Positions 7,903 through 17,239 of a DNA stretch of 36,022 nucleotides are shown one piece after another (the first letter of the stretch is position 1; each line of letters opens with the position of its first letter). Source of the DNA: Teichococcus deserti (GTDB lineage: Bacteria > Pseudomonadota > Alphaproteobacteria > Acetobacterales > Acetobacteraceae); assembly GCF_001982615.1 (NCBI RefSeq), contig NZ_MLCO01000011.1, positions 1 through 36,022 on the forward strand. The letters are read 5' to 3'. The translations under genes were made by a program, and so were the position numbers. Below the pieces are notes generated by a model. That model saw only the letters and a list, made by a program, of their open reading frames with translations. It searched no databases and had not been told where the DNA came from.

Positions 7903-9545
7903 TCTTCGGCCCCACCCGGCTGGACGACGCCCAGGGTGCGGTGCTGGCGCATACCCAGCGCCTGGCCGGCCGCGTGCTGAAGAAGGGCACGGTGCTGGAC
8001 GCCGAGGCCATCGCCGCCCTGCGCGAGGCCGGCAAGCGCGAGGTCATCGCCGCCCGGCTGGAGCCCGGCGACGTTCCCGAGAACGAGGCCGCCCACCGGT
8101 TGGGCGAGGCGCTGCTGGCGCCCCTCCTGGCCCGCTCCCGCGCCGCCACCGGCCGGGTGAATATCCTGGCGGATTCCGCCGGGCTGCTGGTCGTCGATGC
8201 GGCGCTGGTCGACCGCCTGAACGCCATCGACGAAAGCGTCACCCTGGCGACGCTGCCGAACCACACGCCCGTGACCGCGCGCGAGATGCTGGCCACGGTG
8301 AAAGTCATCCCCTTCGCCGTGCCCGGCCTGGTGCTGCAGGTGGCCGAGGCGGTGCTGCGCGGCGGCACGGCGATGCAGGTGCATCCCTTCCGTCCGCTGA
8401 AGGTCGGGCTGGTGCTGACCGAGCTGCCGGGCCTCAAGGAAAGCATCATGGAGGGGGCCATCGAGGCCACCACCGAGCGGGTCCTGGGCCTTACCGGCAG
8501 CATGCTGCCGCCCGAGCGCTGCCGCCATGACGAGGCCGCCATCGCCGAGGCCCTGGCCCGGCTGCAGAAAGCCGGCGCCGAGCTGCTGCTGATCGCCGGC
8601 GCCTCGGCCGTCGTCGACCGCCGCGATGCCGGGCCGGCCGCCATCATCCGCGCCGGCGGGCGGATCGTCCATTTCGGCATGCCGGTCGATCCCGGCAACC
8701 TGATCTGCCTGGGCCGGATCGGCGAGACCCCGGCGCTGGTCCTGCCCGGCTGCGCCCGCAGCCCGAAGCTGAACGGCTTCGACTGGGTTCTGCAGCGCTT
8801 GTTCGCGGGCCTGCCCGTCGGCAGGAGCGAGGTCGCCGGCATGGGCGTCGGCGGGCTTTTGAAGGAGATCGAGCTCCGCCCGCTGCCGCGCGAGGCCGCG
8901 CCGCGCAATGCCCCTGCCCCCGGCAAGGCGCCGCGCCGGCCGCGCCAGGTGGCGGCGCTGGTGCTCGCCGCCGGCCGCTCCCGCCGCATGGCGCCGCTGA
9001 ACAAGCTGCTGGTGGAAGACCGCGCGGGCCGCCCCATGGTCGCCCGCGTCGTCGCCAATGTCCTCGACAGCCGCGCCCGCCCGGTCGTCGTCGTCACCGG
9101 CCATGAGCGCGCCCGGGTGGAAGAGGCGCTGCAGGGCAAGGGCGTGATCTTCGCCGAGGCGGAGGACTATGCCGAGGGCCTCTCCGCCTCGCTGAAGGCC
9201 GGGCTCGCCGCGCTGCCGCCGGAGGCCGAGGGCTTCATCGTCTGCCTGGGCGACATGCCGCTGGTGACGGGCGCGATGCTCGACCGGATGCTGGCCGCCT
9301 TCGACCCCGAGGAAGGCCGCGCCATCGTCATGCCGACCTTCCGCGGCAAGCAGGGCAACCCGATGCTCTGGTCCCGCGAGTTCATCCCCGAGATGCTCGA
9401 GCTGACCGGCGATGTCGGCGCCCGCCACCTGGCCGGCCGGCATGCCGAGCGGGTGGTCGAGGTGGAGATGGGCGACGACGCCGTGCTGCGCGACTTCGAC
9501 ACGCCGGAAGCGCTGCAGACCGCGCCGGATTTCGCTGGCCGATGA
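7899..9545 (+). CDS. Molybdopterin-binding / MobA-like NTP transferase fusion protein
   Basis: This 548-residue two-domain protein has a MoeA/CinA-like molybdopterin-binding region (about 1-330; e.g. TERVLGLTGSMLPPERC, LLIAGASAVVDRRD, PGNLICLGRI). A MobA/MocA-type nucleotidyltransferase follows (about 350-545). The nucleotide-binding loop is LAAGRSRRMAPLNKLL, followed by VVVTGHER, the CLGDMPLV motif and FRGKQGNPMLW. Such fusions are molybdenum cofactor cytidylyl- or guanylyltransferases that prepare the cofactor for xanthine-oxidase-family enzymes; CTP is likely because the neighbours are XdhC/Cox proteins. A short basic linker (GKAPRRPRQ, about 339-347) joins the domains. It overlaps xdhC and folK by 4 bp each. 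Confidence 0.9.
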   Translation: MIFGPTRLDDAQGAVLAHTQRLAGRVLKKGTVLDAEAIAALREAGKREVIAARLEPGDVPENEAAHRLGEALLAPLLARSRAATGRVNILADSAGLLVVDAALVDRLNAIDESVTLATLPNHTPVTAREMLATVKVIPFAVPGLVLQVAEAVLRGGTAMQVHPFRPLKVGLVLTELPGLKESIMEGAIEATTERVLGLTGSMLPPERCRHDEAAIAEALARLQKAGAELLLIAGASAVVDRRDAGPAAIIRAGGRIVHFGMPVDPGNLICLGRIGETPALVLPGCARSPKLNGFDWVLQRLFAGLPVGRSEVAGMGVGGLLKEIELRPLPREAAPRNAPAPGKAPRRPRQVAALVLAAGRSRRMAPLNKLLVEDRAGRPMVARVVANVLDSRARPVVVVTGHERARVEEALQGKGVIFAEAEDYAEGLSASLKAGLAALPPEAEGFIVCLGDMPLVTGAMLDRMLAAFDPEEGRAIVMPTFRGKQGNPMLWSREFIPEMLELTGDVGARHLAGRHAERVVEVEMGDDAVLRDFDTPEALQTAPDFAGR

Positions 9546-10033
9546 TCCTGGTCGCCCTCGGCGCCAACCTGCCCGGCGAGGACGGCCGGGCGCCGCGCGC
9601 CAGCTGCGAGGCCGCGGTCCAGGCCATCGCCGCCATTCCCGGCCTGCGGCTCGAGGCCGTCTCCCGCTGGTGGCAGACCGCGCCGGAGCCGCCCATGCCC
9701 GGCGCGCCCTGGTACGTCAACGGCGTGGTCCGCTGCGAAGGATCGCTGTCGCCGGAAGCGCTGCTCGCCGCCCTGCAGGCGATCGAGCAGGCCGCCGGCC
9801 GCCAGCGCCCCTTCCCCAACGCGCCGCGGACGCTCGACCTCGACATCATCGCCATGGGCGATCTGGTCCGCGAGCATCCCGACCCGATCCTGCCGCATCC
9901 GCGCGCCCATCTGCGCCGCTTCGTGCTGCAGCCGCTGATGGAGATCGCCCCCGGCTGGGTGCATCCCGCCCTGGGCCGGAGCGTGCAAGACCTGCTGGGG
10001 TCGCTGCCCGAAGCGGCCATGCTGCCGCTCTGA
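9542..10033 (+). CDS. folK: 2-amino-4-hydroxy-6-hydroxymethyldihydropteridine diphosphokinase
   Basis: This 163-residue HPPK transfers pyrophosphate from ATP to 6-hydroxymethyl-7,8-dihydropterin in folate synthesis. The N-terminus [10 protein letters not shown], the substrate-binding SRWWQTAP and the signature [11 protein letters not shown] (about 94-104), followed by [16 protein letters not shown], are all present. The length matches the family. It starts 4 bp inside the preceding fusion gene, so it ends the cofactor operon; folate genes folB and folP are not in the window. Joining a pterin-pathway gene to a molybdopterin module may only reflect translational coupling. Confidence 0.95.
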   Translation: MILVALGANLPGEDGRAPRASCEAAVQAIAAIPGLRLEAVSRWWQTAPEPPMPGAPWYVNGVVRCEGSLSPEALLAALQAIEQAAGRQRPFPNAPRTLDLDIIAMGDLVREHPDPILPHPRAHLRRFVLQPLMEIAPGWVHPALGRSVQDLLGSLPEAAMLPL

Positions 10034-10071
10034 GCCGGATGGCCCCGGATCTCCCCTGGCCACCAGCGTGC

Positions 10072-10099
10072 TTGCCTTTCGCGGGTGCGGTGGCTATCT
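10072..10099 (+). promoter_or_regulatory. Possible sigma-70-type promoter of rpoZ
   Basis: TTGCCT (10072-10077) and CTATCT (10094-10099) are separated by 16 bp in the 103-bp gap between folK and rpoZ, and would start transcription about 30 nt before the rpoZ ATG. The hexamers are partial matches only. Confidence 0.35.
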
Positions 10100-10136
10100 G
10101 ACGGGTTCCGTCGGTATTGAAGTTGGAGGCCGCCCC

Positions 10137-10535
10137 ATGGCCCGCGTTACGGTCGAAGACTGCATCCTGAAGATTCCGAACCGCTTCGAGCTGGTTCTGA
10201 TCGCCGCCCAGCGCGCCCGCAACATCAGCCGCGGCGAAGAGCTGACGGTCGACCGCGACAACGACAAGAACCCGGTCGTCGCCCTGCGTGAGATCGCCGA
10301 CGAGACCGTCTCGCTGGCCGAGCTGGAGCAGGACCTGATCAAGTCGCTGCTGCGCGCGCCGGAGCCGGAGCCGGTCGAGGAAGAGGTCATCGACCTGATC
10401 GCCACCGACGAGAACATCTTCGGCGTGATGGACGTCAACGACGAGCCGCTGCCGGATTCCGCCGGCCTCGAGGACCTTTCGCCCGACGACATCGAGGCGG
10501 CCATCGCCGCCGAGCTCGCCGGCGGCCGCCGCTGA
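10137..10535 (+). CDS. rpoZ: DNA-directed RNA polymerase omega subunit
   Basis: This 132-residue omega subunit stabilises beta' and forms part of the ppGpp-binding site 1 in proteobacterial RNA polymerase. [26 protein letters not shown] and [14 protein letters not shown] are the conserved core (1-60). The acidic tail after residue 80 is typical of alphaproteobacterial omega. The ATG at 10137 follows ttggagg (10123-10129). It directly precedes rsh, the enzyme that makes the ligand omega helps to sense; rpoZ-spoT linkage is widespread in proteobacteria. Confidence 0.96.
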   Translation: MARVTVEDCILKIPNRFELVLIAAQRARNISRGEELTVDRDNDKNPVVALREIADETVSLAELEQDLIKSLLRAPEPEPVEEEVIDLIATDENIFGVMDVNDEPLPDSAGLEDLSPDDIEAAIAAELAGGRR

Positions 10536-10548
10536 GCCGGGGGCGCGC

Positions 10549-12852
10549 TTGACATCCGGCGCCGGGATCGATTCTACCCCGGCGCCTGGCGCGCCTGAAG
10601 GGCTGGCCGGCACCCCGGCCACGCCGACCGCTTCCGCGGCGCCCCCGCCGCCGGTCGCCATCCCGATCGAGACCCCGGGCACCGAGCTCGCCCGCCGCGT
10701 CGCCGCCTATGACCCGCGCGCCGATGTCGCCCTGATCGAGGCGGCCTACAACCTCGCCGCCACCGCCCATGCCTCCCAGAGCCGGGAGAACGGCGACCCC
10801 TACATCACCCATCCGCTCGCCGTCGCCGGCATCCTGGCCGGCTACCGGCTCGACACCGGCAGCATCGCCACCGCCCTGCTGCACGACGTGGTGGAGGATA
10901 CCAGCTTCGGCCTGGCCGAGCTGGAGAAGCGCTTCGGCACCGACATTGCCCGGCTGGTCGACGGCGTCACCAAGCTGACCCGGCTGGAGCTGCAATCCGA
11001 GCGCACCAAGCAGGCGGAGAATTTCCGCAAGCTGGTCCTGGCCATGAGCGAGGACATCCGTGTCCTGCTGGTCAAGCTTGCCGACCGGCTGCACAACATG
11101 CGGACGCTGAGCTTCAAGCCGAAGCCGGAAAGCCGCGCCCGCGTCGCCCGCGAGACCATGGAGATCTATGCGCCGCTGGCCCAGCGCATCGGCATGGACG
11201 CGGTCAAGACCGAGCTGCAGTCCCTCTCCTTCCGCGAGCTGCAGCCGGACGCCTACCAGACCATCACCGCGCGCCTGGCCTTCCTGCGCGGCCAGGGTGC
11301 CGACCTGATCGACGAGATCGCCGCCGACCTGAAGGCCAAGCTCGCCGCCGCCGGCGTGCCGATCCTGGAAGTGAACGGGCGCGAGAAATCGCCCTATTCC
11401 ATCTGGCTGAAGATGCACGAGAAGAAGGTCGAGTTCGAGCAGCTCTCGGACATCATGGCCTTCCGCGTCGTCACCAACGACCGCGCCAACTGCTATGCCG
11501 CGCTCGGCGCCATCCACTCCGCCTATCGCGTGGTCCCGGGGCGGTTCAAGGACTACATCTCGACGCCCAAGCCCAACGGCTACCAGTCGCTGCACACCGG
11601 CGTGACGGTGCCCGAGCGCCGCAACGCCAAGATCGAGGTGCAGATCCGGACGCCCGACATGCACGAGGTCGCCGAATACGGCGTCGCCGCGCATTGGATG
11701 TACAAGCAGGGCGCCGCCGACGAGACGCCCAAGCGCCGCCGCTACCCCTGGGTCCGCGAGCTGCTGGAAATCCTCGAGACCGCCGCCGAGCCCGGCGACT
11801 TCCTCGAGCACACCAAGCTGGCGCTGCACCAGGACCAGGTCTTCTGCTTCACGCCGAAAGGCGACCTGATCGCCCTGCCGCGCGGCGCGACCCCCATCGA
11901 TTTCGCCTACCAGGTGCACAGCCAGGTCGGCGACGCCTGCGTCGGCGCCAAGATCAACGGCCGCATCGTGCCGCTGCGCCACCAGCTGGAGAATGGCGAC
12001 CAGGTCGAGGTCATCACCGCCCGCGGCGGCACCCCCAACCCGGCCTGGGAACGCTTCGTCGTCACCGGCAAGGCCAAGGCGCGCATCAAGCGCTTCGCCA
12101 TGGCCCGCCAGCGCAGCGAGTTCCAGGAGCAGGGCCGCAGCGCCATCGCCCGCGCCTTCCGCCAGGAAGGCCTCGACTTCGCCGAGAAGCTGGTCGAACC
12201 GGCGCTGAAGGCGCTGAAGCAGCCCGGCTTCGAGGAGCTCTGCGTCGCCGTCGGCAACGGCAATATCGGCGCCCGCGAGGTGCTGCACGCCGCCATCCCC
12301 GAGCTGCGCGGCCCGCCGCGGCCGATGGACGTGCTGCCGCTGGCCCGCGCCCGCGGCAAGCCCGGCGCCACCGTCGTCCGCACCGAGCGCCGGCGCGAGG
12401 CCTCCTCCGGCATCACCGGGCTGGTCGCCGGCATGGCGGTGCAGTTCGCCGGCTGCTGCCATCCCGTGCCGGGCGACCGCATCGTCGGCATCGTCACCAC
12501 CGGCAAGGGCGTCACCGTCCACAAGAACGACTGCCACAACCTGGAAGCCCTGGCGGCGACGCCGGAACGCTTCATCGACATCGACTGGGACTACGAGGCG
12601 GGCTCGGCCGGGGCGCATCTGGGGCGCCTCGACGTGCTGACCAGCAACGAGGATTCCGCCATCGCCGCCATGACGGTGGCCATCGCCAAGCAGAACGGCA
12701 AGCTGCACAACCTGCGCTTTGCCCATCGCGCCGCCGATTACGCGGAAGTGGTGGTCGACCTCGAGGTTTCCGACCTGCGCCACCTGTCCAACGTCATCGC
12801 AGCGCTGCGCGCCTGCCCCGGCATCATCCAGGTCGAGCGCAGCAAGGGGTGA
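10549..12852 (+). CDS. rsh: Bifunctional (p)ppGpp synthetase/hydrolase, RelA/SpoT homologue
   Basis: This 767-residue stringent-response enzyme contains an HD hydrolase domain (THPLAVAGIL, catalytic His112-Asp113 in LLHDVVEDTS). The synthetase domain has GREKSPYSIWLKM, CYAALGAIHS and RFKDYI...NGYQSLHT. A TGS domain (FTPKGDLIALPRGATPIDFAY) and a C-terminal ACT domain (from about residue 680) follow. The RFKD motif is the RxKD form found in bifunctional Rsh/SpoT rather than the ExDD of RelA. The only start that fits is TTG at 10549, 13 bp after rpoZ; it gives a Pro/Ala-rich 45-residue extension with no upstream Shine-Dalgarno of note, so the true N-terminus is uncertain. The hydrolase side chains are intact, so both activities are expected. 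Confidence 0.95.
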   Translation: MTSGAGIDSTPAPGAPEGLAGTPATPTASAAPPPPVAIPIETPGTELARRVAAYDPRADVALIEAAYNLAATAHASQSRENGDPYITHPLAVAGILAGYRLDTGSIATALLHDVVEDTSFGLAELEKRFGTDIARLVDGVTKLTRLELQSERTKQAENFRKLVLAMSEDIRVLLVKLADRLHNMRTLSFKPKPESRARVARETMEIYAPLAQRIGMDAVKTELQSLSFRELQPDAYQTITARLAFLRGQGADLIDEIAADLKAKLAAAGVPILEVNGREKSPYSIWLKMHEKKVEFEQLSDIMAFRVVTNDRANCYAALGAIHSAYRVVPGRFKDYISTPKPNGYQSLHTGVTVPERRNAKIEVQIRTPDMHEVAEYGVAAHWMYKQGAADETPKRRRYPWVRELLEILETAAEPGDFLEHTKLALHQDQVFCFTPKGDLIALPRGATPIDFAYQVHSQVGDACVGAKINGRIVPLRHQLENGDQVEVITARGGTPNPAWERFVVTGKAKARIKRFAMARQRSEFQEQGRSAIARAFRQEGLDFAEKLVEPALKALKQPGFEELCVAVGNGNIGAREVLHAAIPELRGPPRPMDVLPLARARGKPGATVVRTERRREASSGITGLVAGMAVQFAGCCHPVPGDRIVGIVTTGKGVTVHKNDCHNLEALAATPERFIDIDWDYEAGSAGAHLGRLDVLTSNEDSAIAAMTVAIAKQNGKLHNLRFAHRAADYAEVVVDLEVSDLRHLSNVIAALRACPGIIQVERSKG

Positions 12853-12899
12853 CGCGCCCCCCGTGCGGCAGTATCCAGGGGCGGGAGTAACCAGACGCC

Positions 12900-13313
12900 A
12901 TGATCATCGGCCTCGGCAACGACATCATCGACATCCGCCGCATCGAGAAGGTGCTGGCCCGCCACGGTGACCGCTTCCTCGAGCGGATCTTCACCCCGGC
13001 CGAGCGCCGCAAGGCCGACAGCCGCACCGAAAGCCTGCGCGCCGCCACCTACGCCAAGCGCTTCGCCGCCAAGGAAGCCGCCTCCAAGGCGCTGGGCACC
13101 GGCTTCCGCCAGGGGGTGTTCTGGCGCGACCTGGGCGTCGTGAACCTGTCCACCGGGCAGCCCTCGCTGCGGCTCTCGGGGGGTGCTGCCAGGCGGCTCG
13201 ACGCCATCACGCCGCAGGGACACGGGTCGCAGATCACCCTGACCATGACGGACGAATACCCCTATGCGCAGGCGGTGGTGATCATCTCCGCGGTTCGGAT
13301 CGCGCCGATCTGA
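12900..13313 (+). CDS. acpS: Holo-[acyl-carrier-protein] synthase
   Basis: This 137-residue AcpS transfers 4'-phosphopantetheine from CoA to apo-[19 protein letters not shown] supplies the Mg-binding Asp, FTPAERRKA and [16 protein letters not shown] supply the second acidic residue and CoA-binding lysines. The length fits single-domain trimeric AcpS. The ATG at 12900 follows gggcgggag. It lies 47 bp downstream of rsh. The usual neighbours (pdxJ, lepB, rnc) are not here. A terminator-like repeat follows 8-11 nt after its stop. Confidence 0.96.
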   Translation: MIIGLGNDIIDIRRIEKVLARHGDRFLERIFTPAERRKADSRTESLRAATYAKRFAAKEAASKALGTGFRQGVFWRDLGVVNLSTGQPSLRLSGGAARRLDAITPQGHGSQITLTMTDEYPYAQAVVIISAVRIAPI

Positions 13314-13320
13314 GAGAAGC

Positions 13321-13364
13321 AAGGCCAGGGGAATGAATTCCCCTGGACCCCTTCTTTTTTCTGT
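13321..13364 (+). terminator. Terminator-like dispersed repeat, copy 1 (after acpS)
   Basis: A hairpin (ccagggg at 13325-13331, cccctgg at 13340-13346, aat/att extending the stem) is followed by accccttcttttttctgt. All 44 bases match copy 3 (20483-20526) in reverse orientation. It sits between convergent acpS and the bestrophin gene and points with acpS. Confidence 0.75.
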
Positions 13365-13382
13365 CGGTGCTGCCGCGCGCAT

Positions 13383-14288
13383 TTACCACAGGACGTCGAC
13401 ATCCGGCTTCACCGGGGCGGCGACCTCGGCCTCGCCCAAGGCCTGCTGCAGGTCGATCTCGATGGTGCGGCAGATCGCGCTCATCGGCACGTCGTTCACC
13501 GCATTCTCGAACGGGTCCTGAAGGTCGCGGCCGATCTGCTCGAAGGCCAGCAGCATGAACCCCACCACGGTCGAGGCCAGCGGGGTGAAGAACTCCAGCT
13601 GGTCGACCAGCCCGATCGGCAGCAGCACGCAGAACACATGGCAGAAGAAGCGCGGGAACAGCGTGTACTGCCGCGGCAACGGCGTGTTCTTGATCCGCTC
13701 CATGCCGCCCTGCGCATTGGAGAAATCGACCATCAGCCGCTCGATCTGCACCTGGCGGTACTCGCTGACCCGTCCCTGCCGCGCCGCCTCCGCCAGCAGC
13801 CGCGCCGAGCCGTTCAGGATGGCGTTCGGCAGGTTGGCCTGGCCGCGCAGCGCCGCCGCCTCCGACGCCGTCAGGAAGCGCGAGGCCTCGGGCCAGGGAT
13901 CCTGCCGCCGCAGCGCGCAGCGCAGCGCGTGGACATAGGCGATCTGCCGGCAGACCAGCCGGCGTGACAGCTGCCGGCCCTCCGCGCTGTCCTCGAGGAA
14001 GCTCAGCGCCTCCCGCGCATAGGAGCGCGAGGCATTGACCATCGCCCCCCACAGCGTGCGCGCCTCCCACCAGCGGGCATAGGCGCTGTTGTTGCGGATC
14101 CCCAGGAACAGCACCAGCGCCGAGCCCAGCAGGGGCAGCGGCAGCACCGGCAGGTCCCAGGGCGTCGCCTCGCTGTGCAGCAGCGAGTAGGACAGGGTGA
14201 TGGCGATGTCCCAGACCAGGAAGATGACCAGCGGCCATCCCAGGTAGCGCAGCATCCGGTGGAACTGCGTGCGGGTTGGAATGATCAT
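13383..14288 (-). CDS. Bestrophin-like family inner-membrane protein
   Basis: This 301-residue protein resembles the bacterial bestrophin/UPF0187 (YneE) family, which includes pentameric channels. Visible are a conserved N-terminal helix-rich part (LGWPLVIFLVWDIAITL, then PLPLLGSALVLFLGIRNNSAYARWWEARTLWG) and the later membrane part (FCHVFCVLLPIGL, LASTVVGFMLLAFEQIGRDLQDPFEN). RNNSAYARWWE and GRDLQDPFEN are diagnostic. Ion selectivity cannot be told. The ATG at 14288 has an aggag about 14 nt upstream, which is distant. It lies 81 bp downstream of the YraN-family gene on the same strand. Confidence 0.9.
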   Translation of the reverse strand: MIIPTRTQFHRMLRYLGWPLVIFLVWDIAITLSYSLLHSEATPWDLPVLPLPLLGSALVLFLGIRNNSAYARWWEARTLWGAMVNASRSYAREALSFLEDSAEGRQLSRRLVCRQIAYVHALRCALRRQDPWPEASRFLTASEAAALRGQANLPNAILNGSARLLAEAARQGRVSEYRQVQIERLMVDFSNAQGGMERIKNTPLPRQYTLFPRFFCHVFCVLLPIGLVDQLEFFTPLASTVVGFMLLAFEQIGRDLQDPFENAVNDVPMSAICRTIEIDLQQALGEAEVAAPVKPDVDVLW

Positions 14289-14369
14289 CGGGCGGGGGGC
14301 CGCTCCTGTGTTCTTTCCTCCCTTGAGCCGGCTTGAACGCCCTGCCCCTCGTAAGGTTGTGTATCGGTC

Positions 14370-14735
14370 TCAGGAGGCGCGGATGACGTCCCGGATCCGC
14401 CGCATCGCGCCGGCGCCGTCCACCACGATGACGTCGAAGCGCATCCCCGCCGCGCCATGGCCGGGATGGGCCGCCAGCCAGATTTCCGCCGCCGCCCAGA
14501 GCCGCGCCTGCTGCCGCGGCGTCAGCGCCCCGGCCGCCGCTGCCAGCGTCGCGCGCTGCTTCACTTCGATGAAGATCAGGAGACGGTCGCGCTCGGCGAT
14601 CAGGTCGATCTCGCCGCCGCCGCTGCGGTAGCGCTGCTGCAAGATCTGCCAACCCTCTGACGACAGGCGCTCGGCGACGCGCGCCTCGGCCCGGCGGCCC
14701 CGTGTCTCGGCCTCGGCGCGGGAAGGTCGCGGCAT
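14370..14735 (-). CDS. YraN family (UPF0102) endonuclease-like protein
   Basis: This 121-residue protein has the YraN core: RGRRAEARVAERLSSEGW, then GGGEIDLIAERDRLLIFIEVKQR. The E-(x)n-D-(x)n-ExK arrangement (GEIDLI...FIEVKQR) is the restriction-endonuclease-like active-site pattern. The biochemical role of the family is not established; it is often found near penicillin-binding or lipoprotein genes. ATG at 14735 is used; an in-frame GTG at 14750 would add five residues. It is divergent from the penicillin-acylase gene (77 bp apart). Confidence 0.9.
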   Translation of the reverse strand: MPRPSRAEAETRGRRAEARVAERLSSEGWQILQQRYRSGGGEIDLIAERDRLLIFIEVKQRATLAAAAGALTPRQQARLWAAAEIWLAAHPGHGAAGMRFDVIVVDGAGAMRRIRDVIRAS

Positions 14736-14812
14736 CGCCCCAGTCTTCACGCGGTCGCGACTCCGCGCAAGCCGGGCTGCGGGATGCCCGGACTTGTCCT
14801 ACACCGGGAGCC

Positions 14813-17239
14813 ATGCAGAGACGCCCCGGCCGGCTGCGCCGTTTCCTCAAGCGTGGCCTGATCACGGCCATGCTCCTGGTGATCCTGGTGCTGGCCGGCG
14901 CCGGCGGGCTGCTCTGGCTCAGCCTGCCGCCGCGCGAGGGCCGCATCGACCTGGCCGGCCTCTCGGCCGAGGTCACCGTGCTGGAGGACGCCCAAGGGGT
15001 TCCCCGCATCACCGCGGCCAACGAGCTGGACGCCGCCCGCGCGCTGGGCTGGCTGCATGCCCGCGACCGCATGTTCCAGATGGAGCTGATGCGCCGCAAC
15101 GCCTCCGGCCGCCTGGCGGAGATCGCCGGCGCCGCCGCGCTGCGGCTCGACCGCATGAACCGCACCCTGGGCCTGGCCCGCCGCGCAGAGGCCGACTTCG
15201 CGGCCCTGCCCCCCGAGACCCGGGCCATGCTCGAGGCCTATGCCGGGGGGGTGAATGGCTGGATCGAGGCCAAGGGCATGCTGGCCGCGCCGGAATTCCT
15301 GGCGCTCGGCGCGCCGGAGAAGTGGCAGCCCTGGCAGAGCCTGCTCTGGGCCAAGACCATGGGCCTCTGGCTCTCCGGCAACTGGCGCAACGAGCTCGAC
15401 CGCGCCCGCCTCGCCCAGCGAATCGCGCCCGAGCGCCTGGCCGAGCTCTGGCCCTCCGACGACACGCCCGGCCGCCCCGACCAGGTCGCAGCGCTCGACC
15501 CCGGCATGCTGGACCGCCTGGCCGCCGCCATCCCGCGCTTCCCCGAGGACGCGCCGCTGCCCAGCTCCGCCTCCAATTCCTGGGCGCTGTCGGCGGCGCG
15601 CTCGGAAAGCGGCGGCGCGCTGCTGGCCAACGACCCCCACCTGGGCTTCCAGGCGCCCATCCTCTGGTACCTGGTGCGGATCGAGCTGCCGGACGGCCGC
15701 TTCCTGGCCGGCGCCTCCTCGCCCGGCGTGCCCTTCGTGGTGATCGGCCGCAACGAGCGCCTGGCCTGGGGCTTCACCACCACCCATTCCGACACCCAGG
15801 ACCTCTTCATCGAGCGGCTGGCCGGCGCCGACGGCTACGAGACCCCGGATGGCCCGCGCCCCTTCACGCTGCGGGAGGAGCTGATCCGGCTGCGCGGCGT
15901 CGCCGAGCCCGAGACGCTGACGGTCCGCGAGACCCGCCACGGCCCGGTGGTCAGCGACCTCGGCGCCAGCTTGGGCGCCACGCCCCAGCCCGGCACCGTG
16001 CTGGCCGTCGCCATGGCCAATCTGGAGCCGGGCGACCGGGCGGCGGCGGGCATGCACCGGCTGAACCGCGCCGGGTCGCTGGCCGAGGCGCGCCAGGCGG
16101 CCGAGGCCATCACCTCGCCGCCGCAGAACCTGATGGTGGCGGACGCCGCCGGCGGCATCGCCATGTACCTGACCGGCCGCGCGCCGATCCGCCGCGCCGG
16201 CGACGGCGCGCTGCCAGCGCCCGGCTGGGACGGCAGCCATGACTGGACCGGCTTCGTCCCCTTTGACGAGATGCCGCATGCCGAGAACCCGGCCGGCGGC
16301 GCCCTGGTCAATGCCAACAACCGCGTCCAGCCCGCGGGGGCCGAGCCCTATCTGGGCCGCGACTGGTTCGGCGACTGGCGCTTCCGCCGCATCCACGAAC
16401 TGCTGGGCCAGCGCCGCAAGCACCGGCCCGAGGACCTGGCCGCCATCCAGCGCGACGCCCAGAGCCTTTTCGCCGAGGAACTGCTGCCGGCGCTGCGCGC
16501 CATCCCCCGCCCGGCCGGCGCCGCCGGCGTGGCGCGCGACCTGCTGCTGGCCTGGGATGGCGAGATCGCCATCGACCGGCCGCAGCCGCTGATCTTCAAC
16601 GCCTGGTGGCCGATCGCCGCGCGGCTGGCCATGGCCAATGGCGGCGTGCCCGAGGGCGGCTGGCCGGTGATGGGCGAGTTCCTGCGGCTGGTGCTGAACC
16701 CTGACGGCCGTGGCGCGCATTGGTGCAAGCCGCAGGGCGAGGCACAGCCGCAGCCCGTCCCCGCCTTCGGCCAGGGCGGCGCCTGCACCGCACTCGTCGC
16801 CACCGCACTCCGCCAGGCGGTGGAGGAGCTGTCGCCGGTGCATGGCCCCGATCCCACCGCGTGGCGCTGGGGGGCGGCGCACCGCACCCGTTTCGAGCAT
16901 CCGCTGCTGCGCTTCATCCCGGGCCTGGGCGACTGGACGGCGATCAGCCTGCCCAGCCCCGGCGACGACCAGACCGTGAACCGCGGCGGCATGGGCCATG
17001 CGATGGAGGGCGACTTCCGCCAGGTGCACGGGCCGGGGCTGCGGATGGTGGCCGACCTGGCCTCGCCGGACGGGATCTGGGCGGTGATCGGCACCGGCCA
17101 GTCCGGCCATCCGCTGTCGCCGCATTGGGGCGACCAGGCGCGGATCTGGGCCGGGCTGGCGCCGGACGGGGTCAAGCTGCTGCGGCTGGGCGCGGTGCCG
17201 GAGGCCTCGGGCGGCAGCCTGATACTCGCCCCGCAGTAG
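14813..17239 (+). CDS. Penicillin acylase family protein (Ntn hydrolase)
   Basis: This 808-residue N-terminal-nucleophile hydrolase hydrolyses amide bonds of beta-lactam- or acyl-homoserine-lactone-like substrates. After a basic start (MQRRPGRLRRFLKRG) a single hydrophobic helix (about 15-36) could serve as signal anchor for the periplasm. The alpha part includes RDRMFQMELMRRNASGRLAE; the beta-chain start is SNSWALS, with Ser254 the predicted nucleophile after autocleavage. LLANDPHLGF, WGFTTTHSDTQDLFIE, NLMVADAAGGIAMYLTGRAP and NANNRV follow in the usual order. The ATG at 14813 is chosen because the helix lies immediately after it; the frame stays open to 14702. The natural substrate is unknown. 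Confidence 0.92.
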   Translation: MQRRPGRLRRFLKRGLITAMLLVILVLAGAGGLLWLSLPPREGRIDLAGLSAEVTVLEDAQGVPRITAANELDAARALGWLHARDRMFQMELMRRNASGRLAEIAGAAALRLDRMNRTLGLARRAEADFAALPPETRAMLEAYAGGVNGWIEAKGMLAAPEFLALGAPEKWQPWQSLLWAKTMGLWLSGNWRNELDRARLAQRIAPERLAELWPSDDTPGRPDQVAALDPGMLDRLAAAIPRFPEDAPLPSSASNSWALSAARSESGGALLANDPHLGFQAPILWYLVRIELPDGRFLAGASSPGVPFVVIGRNERLAWGFTTTHSDTQDLFIERLAGADGYETPDGPRPFTLREELIRLRGVAEPETLTVRETRHGPVVSDLGASLGATPQPGTVLAVAMANLEPGDRAAAGMHRLNRAGSLAEARQAAEAITSPPQNLMVADAAGGIAMYLTGRAPIRRAGDGALPAPGWDGSHDWTGFVPFDEMPHAENPAGGALVNANNRVQPAGAEPYLGRDWFGDWRFRRIHELLGQRRKHRPEDLAAIQRDAQSLFAEELLPALRAIPRPAGAAGVARDLLLAWDGEIAIDRPQPLIFNAWWPIAARLAMANGGVPEGGWPVMGEFLRLVLNPDGRGAHWCKPQGEAQPQPVPAFGQGGACTALVATALRQAVEELSPVHGPDPTAWRWGAAHRTRFEHPLLRFIPGLGDWTAISLPSPGDDQTVNRGGMGHAMEGDFRQVHGPGLRMVADLASPDGIWAVIGTGQSGHPLSPHWGDQARIWAGLAPDGVKLLRLGAVPEASGGSLILAPQ

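Noticed and set aside
10435-12783. 782-codon minus-strand open frame
   Set aside because: Antisense to rsh, whose domains are all intact on the plus strand.
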